Assembly: GCF_022549225.1 (NCBI RefSeq)
Contig: NZ_JAKZFD010000008.1
Span: 186,001 to 250,000, forward strand
Length of the DNA: 64,000 bases
Reading direction: 5' to 3'
From: Pelomonas sp. CA6
Lineage (GTDB): Bacteria; Pseudomonadota; Gammaproteobacteria; Burkholderiales; Burkholderiaceae_C
The notes beneath the pieces are model-generated. The model was not told the DNA's origin. It made no database searches and saw nothing but the letters and a program-made list of their open reading frames with translations. The position numbers and the translations under genes were made by a program. Below are positions 63,578-64,000 of the stretch, one piece after another. Position 1 is the stretch's first letter, and the number at the start of each line of letters is the position of its first letter.

Positions 63578-64000
63578 TCAGGCTGCGTGCTTGTGCCGGG
63601 TGTAGAGGAAGTCGATCACCGCCTTGCGCGCCAGCAGGTAGCGCGGGTCCTCGGCCAGCTGCACGCGATCGCGCGGGCGCGGCAGGTCCACCGCATGGAT
63701 CTCGCCGATGGTGGCCGCGGGGCCGTTGGTCATCATCACGATGCGGTCCGACAGCAGCACCGCCTCGTCCACGTCGTGCGTGACCATGACCACCGTGCTC
63801 TGGGTCTGCGCGACGATGCGCAGCAGCTCGTCCTGCAGGTGGGCGCGGGTCAGCGCGTCCAGCGCGCCGAAAGGCTCGTCCATCAGCAGCACCTTGGGCT
63901 CCATCGCCAGCGCGCGCGCGATGCCCACGCGCTGCTTCATGCCGCCGGACACCTCCTGCGGTCGCTTGTGCGCCGCATGCGCCATGCCCACCAGCGCCAG
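63578..64000 (-). CDS. Nitrate ABC transporter ATP-binding protein, 3' part
   Basis: The last 140 codons of an ABC ATPase that runs off the right edge. The signature [35 protein letters not shown] (C-loop, Walker B and D-loop) and the switch histidine ([21 protein letters not shown]) are present; the Walker A part is outside. The ending, [18 protein letters not shown], resembles NrtD/NasD of the NrtABCD nitrate importers, and it lies 50 bases before nirB on the same strand. Taurine/sulfonate SsuB-type relatives are close in sequence, so the nitrate role rests on context. Confidence 0.88.
   Translation of the reverse strand: MALVGMAHAAHKRPQEVSGGMKQRVGIARALAMEPKVLLMDEPFGALDALTRAHLQDELLRIVAQTQSTVVMVTHDVDEAVLLSDRIVMMTNGPAATIGEIHAVDLPRPRDRVQLAEDPRYLLARKAVIDFLYTRHKHAA

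Noticed and set aside
60699-63605. Plus-strand open frame of 968 codons opposite nirB and nirD
   Set aside because: Antisense shadow; the minus-strand proteins are complete and recognisable.

Overview
The window is very GC-rich (roughly 70%) chromosomal DNA. Its gene content and protein flavour suggest a betaproteobacterium of the order Burkholderiales, probably near the Leptothrix/Rubrivivax/Roseateles group. Supporting points are the split glyQ/glyS with lnt and corC upstream, hslVU beside a STAS-domain protein, a single-cysteine DksA, assimilatory nirB-nirD-nasA, and a TPP-riboswitch thi operon with a fused ThiD-ThiE. I see no rRNA, tRNA, CRISPR array, prophage or insertion sequence. Coding density is high and many genes overlap by 1-20 bases.

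Layout. 1-1.2 kb: 5' end of a methylcrotonyl-CoA carboxylase beta gene and a divergent TetR regulator around an inverted repeat. 1.3-5.9 kb: a TonB-dependent receptor and an HD-GYP-like protein. 5.9-10.2 kb: a copper module (copper chaperone, copA, cueR, pirin) with two CueR-type dyads in the divergent promoter region. 10.4-21.5 kb: an AraC/XylS-type regulator divergent from a nine-gene catabolic operon. 21.5-27.1 kb: an orphan GspE-like ATPase, azoR-pirin with a divergent LysR, and a TonB-C-domain protein. 27.3-33.3 kb: TPP riboswitch and thiC-thiO-thiS-thiG-thiDE. 33.3-39.1 kb: PspC-domain protein, S9 peptidase, speD, LiuR-like MerR regulator and a metallo-beta-lactamase-fold enzyme. 39.3-47.3 kb: minus-strand run corC-lnt-glyQ-glyS-gmhB-plsC-metalloprotease. 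47.4-54.7 kb: COG0523 GTPase, dksA, STAS protein, hslVU, a K+ channel and coaX. 54.9-57.9 kb: chemoreceptor and MFS transporter. 57.9-64.0 kb: nitrate assimilation (nasA, nirD, nirB and a truncated nitrate ABC ATPase), read leftward.

The most interesting region is 10.4-21.5 kb. A StyA-like flavin monooxygenase and its flavin reductase, a short-chain dehydrogenase, a CrtI-like FAD oxidoreductase, an isatin-hydrolase-like cyclase-family enzyme, an outer-membrane channel-like protein and a two-subunit indolepyruvate:ferredoxin-oxidoreductase-like enzyme sit in one co-directional, partly overlapping operon. I infer a route indole -> epoxide/diol -> isatin -> isatinate (an aryl-2-oxo acid) -> oxidative decarboxylation to anthraniloyl-CoA or anthranilate. 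Two tandem TGCG-N6-GGATA sites, 20 bp apart, lie just upstream, as expected for a XylS-type activator.

Other points of note are a perfect FNR-type box placed so that the K+-channel mRNA would begin at its ATG, a CueR promoter placed the same way before copA, a GmhB homologue without the expected catalytic aspartate, and a strand-polarised 10-mer (GCAAGACCTG, seven copies, all on the plus strand). Functions are assigned from recognisable motifs and family knowledge only; no database search was run.
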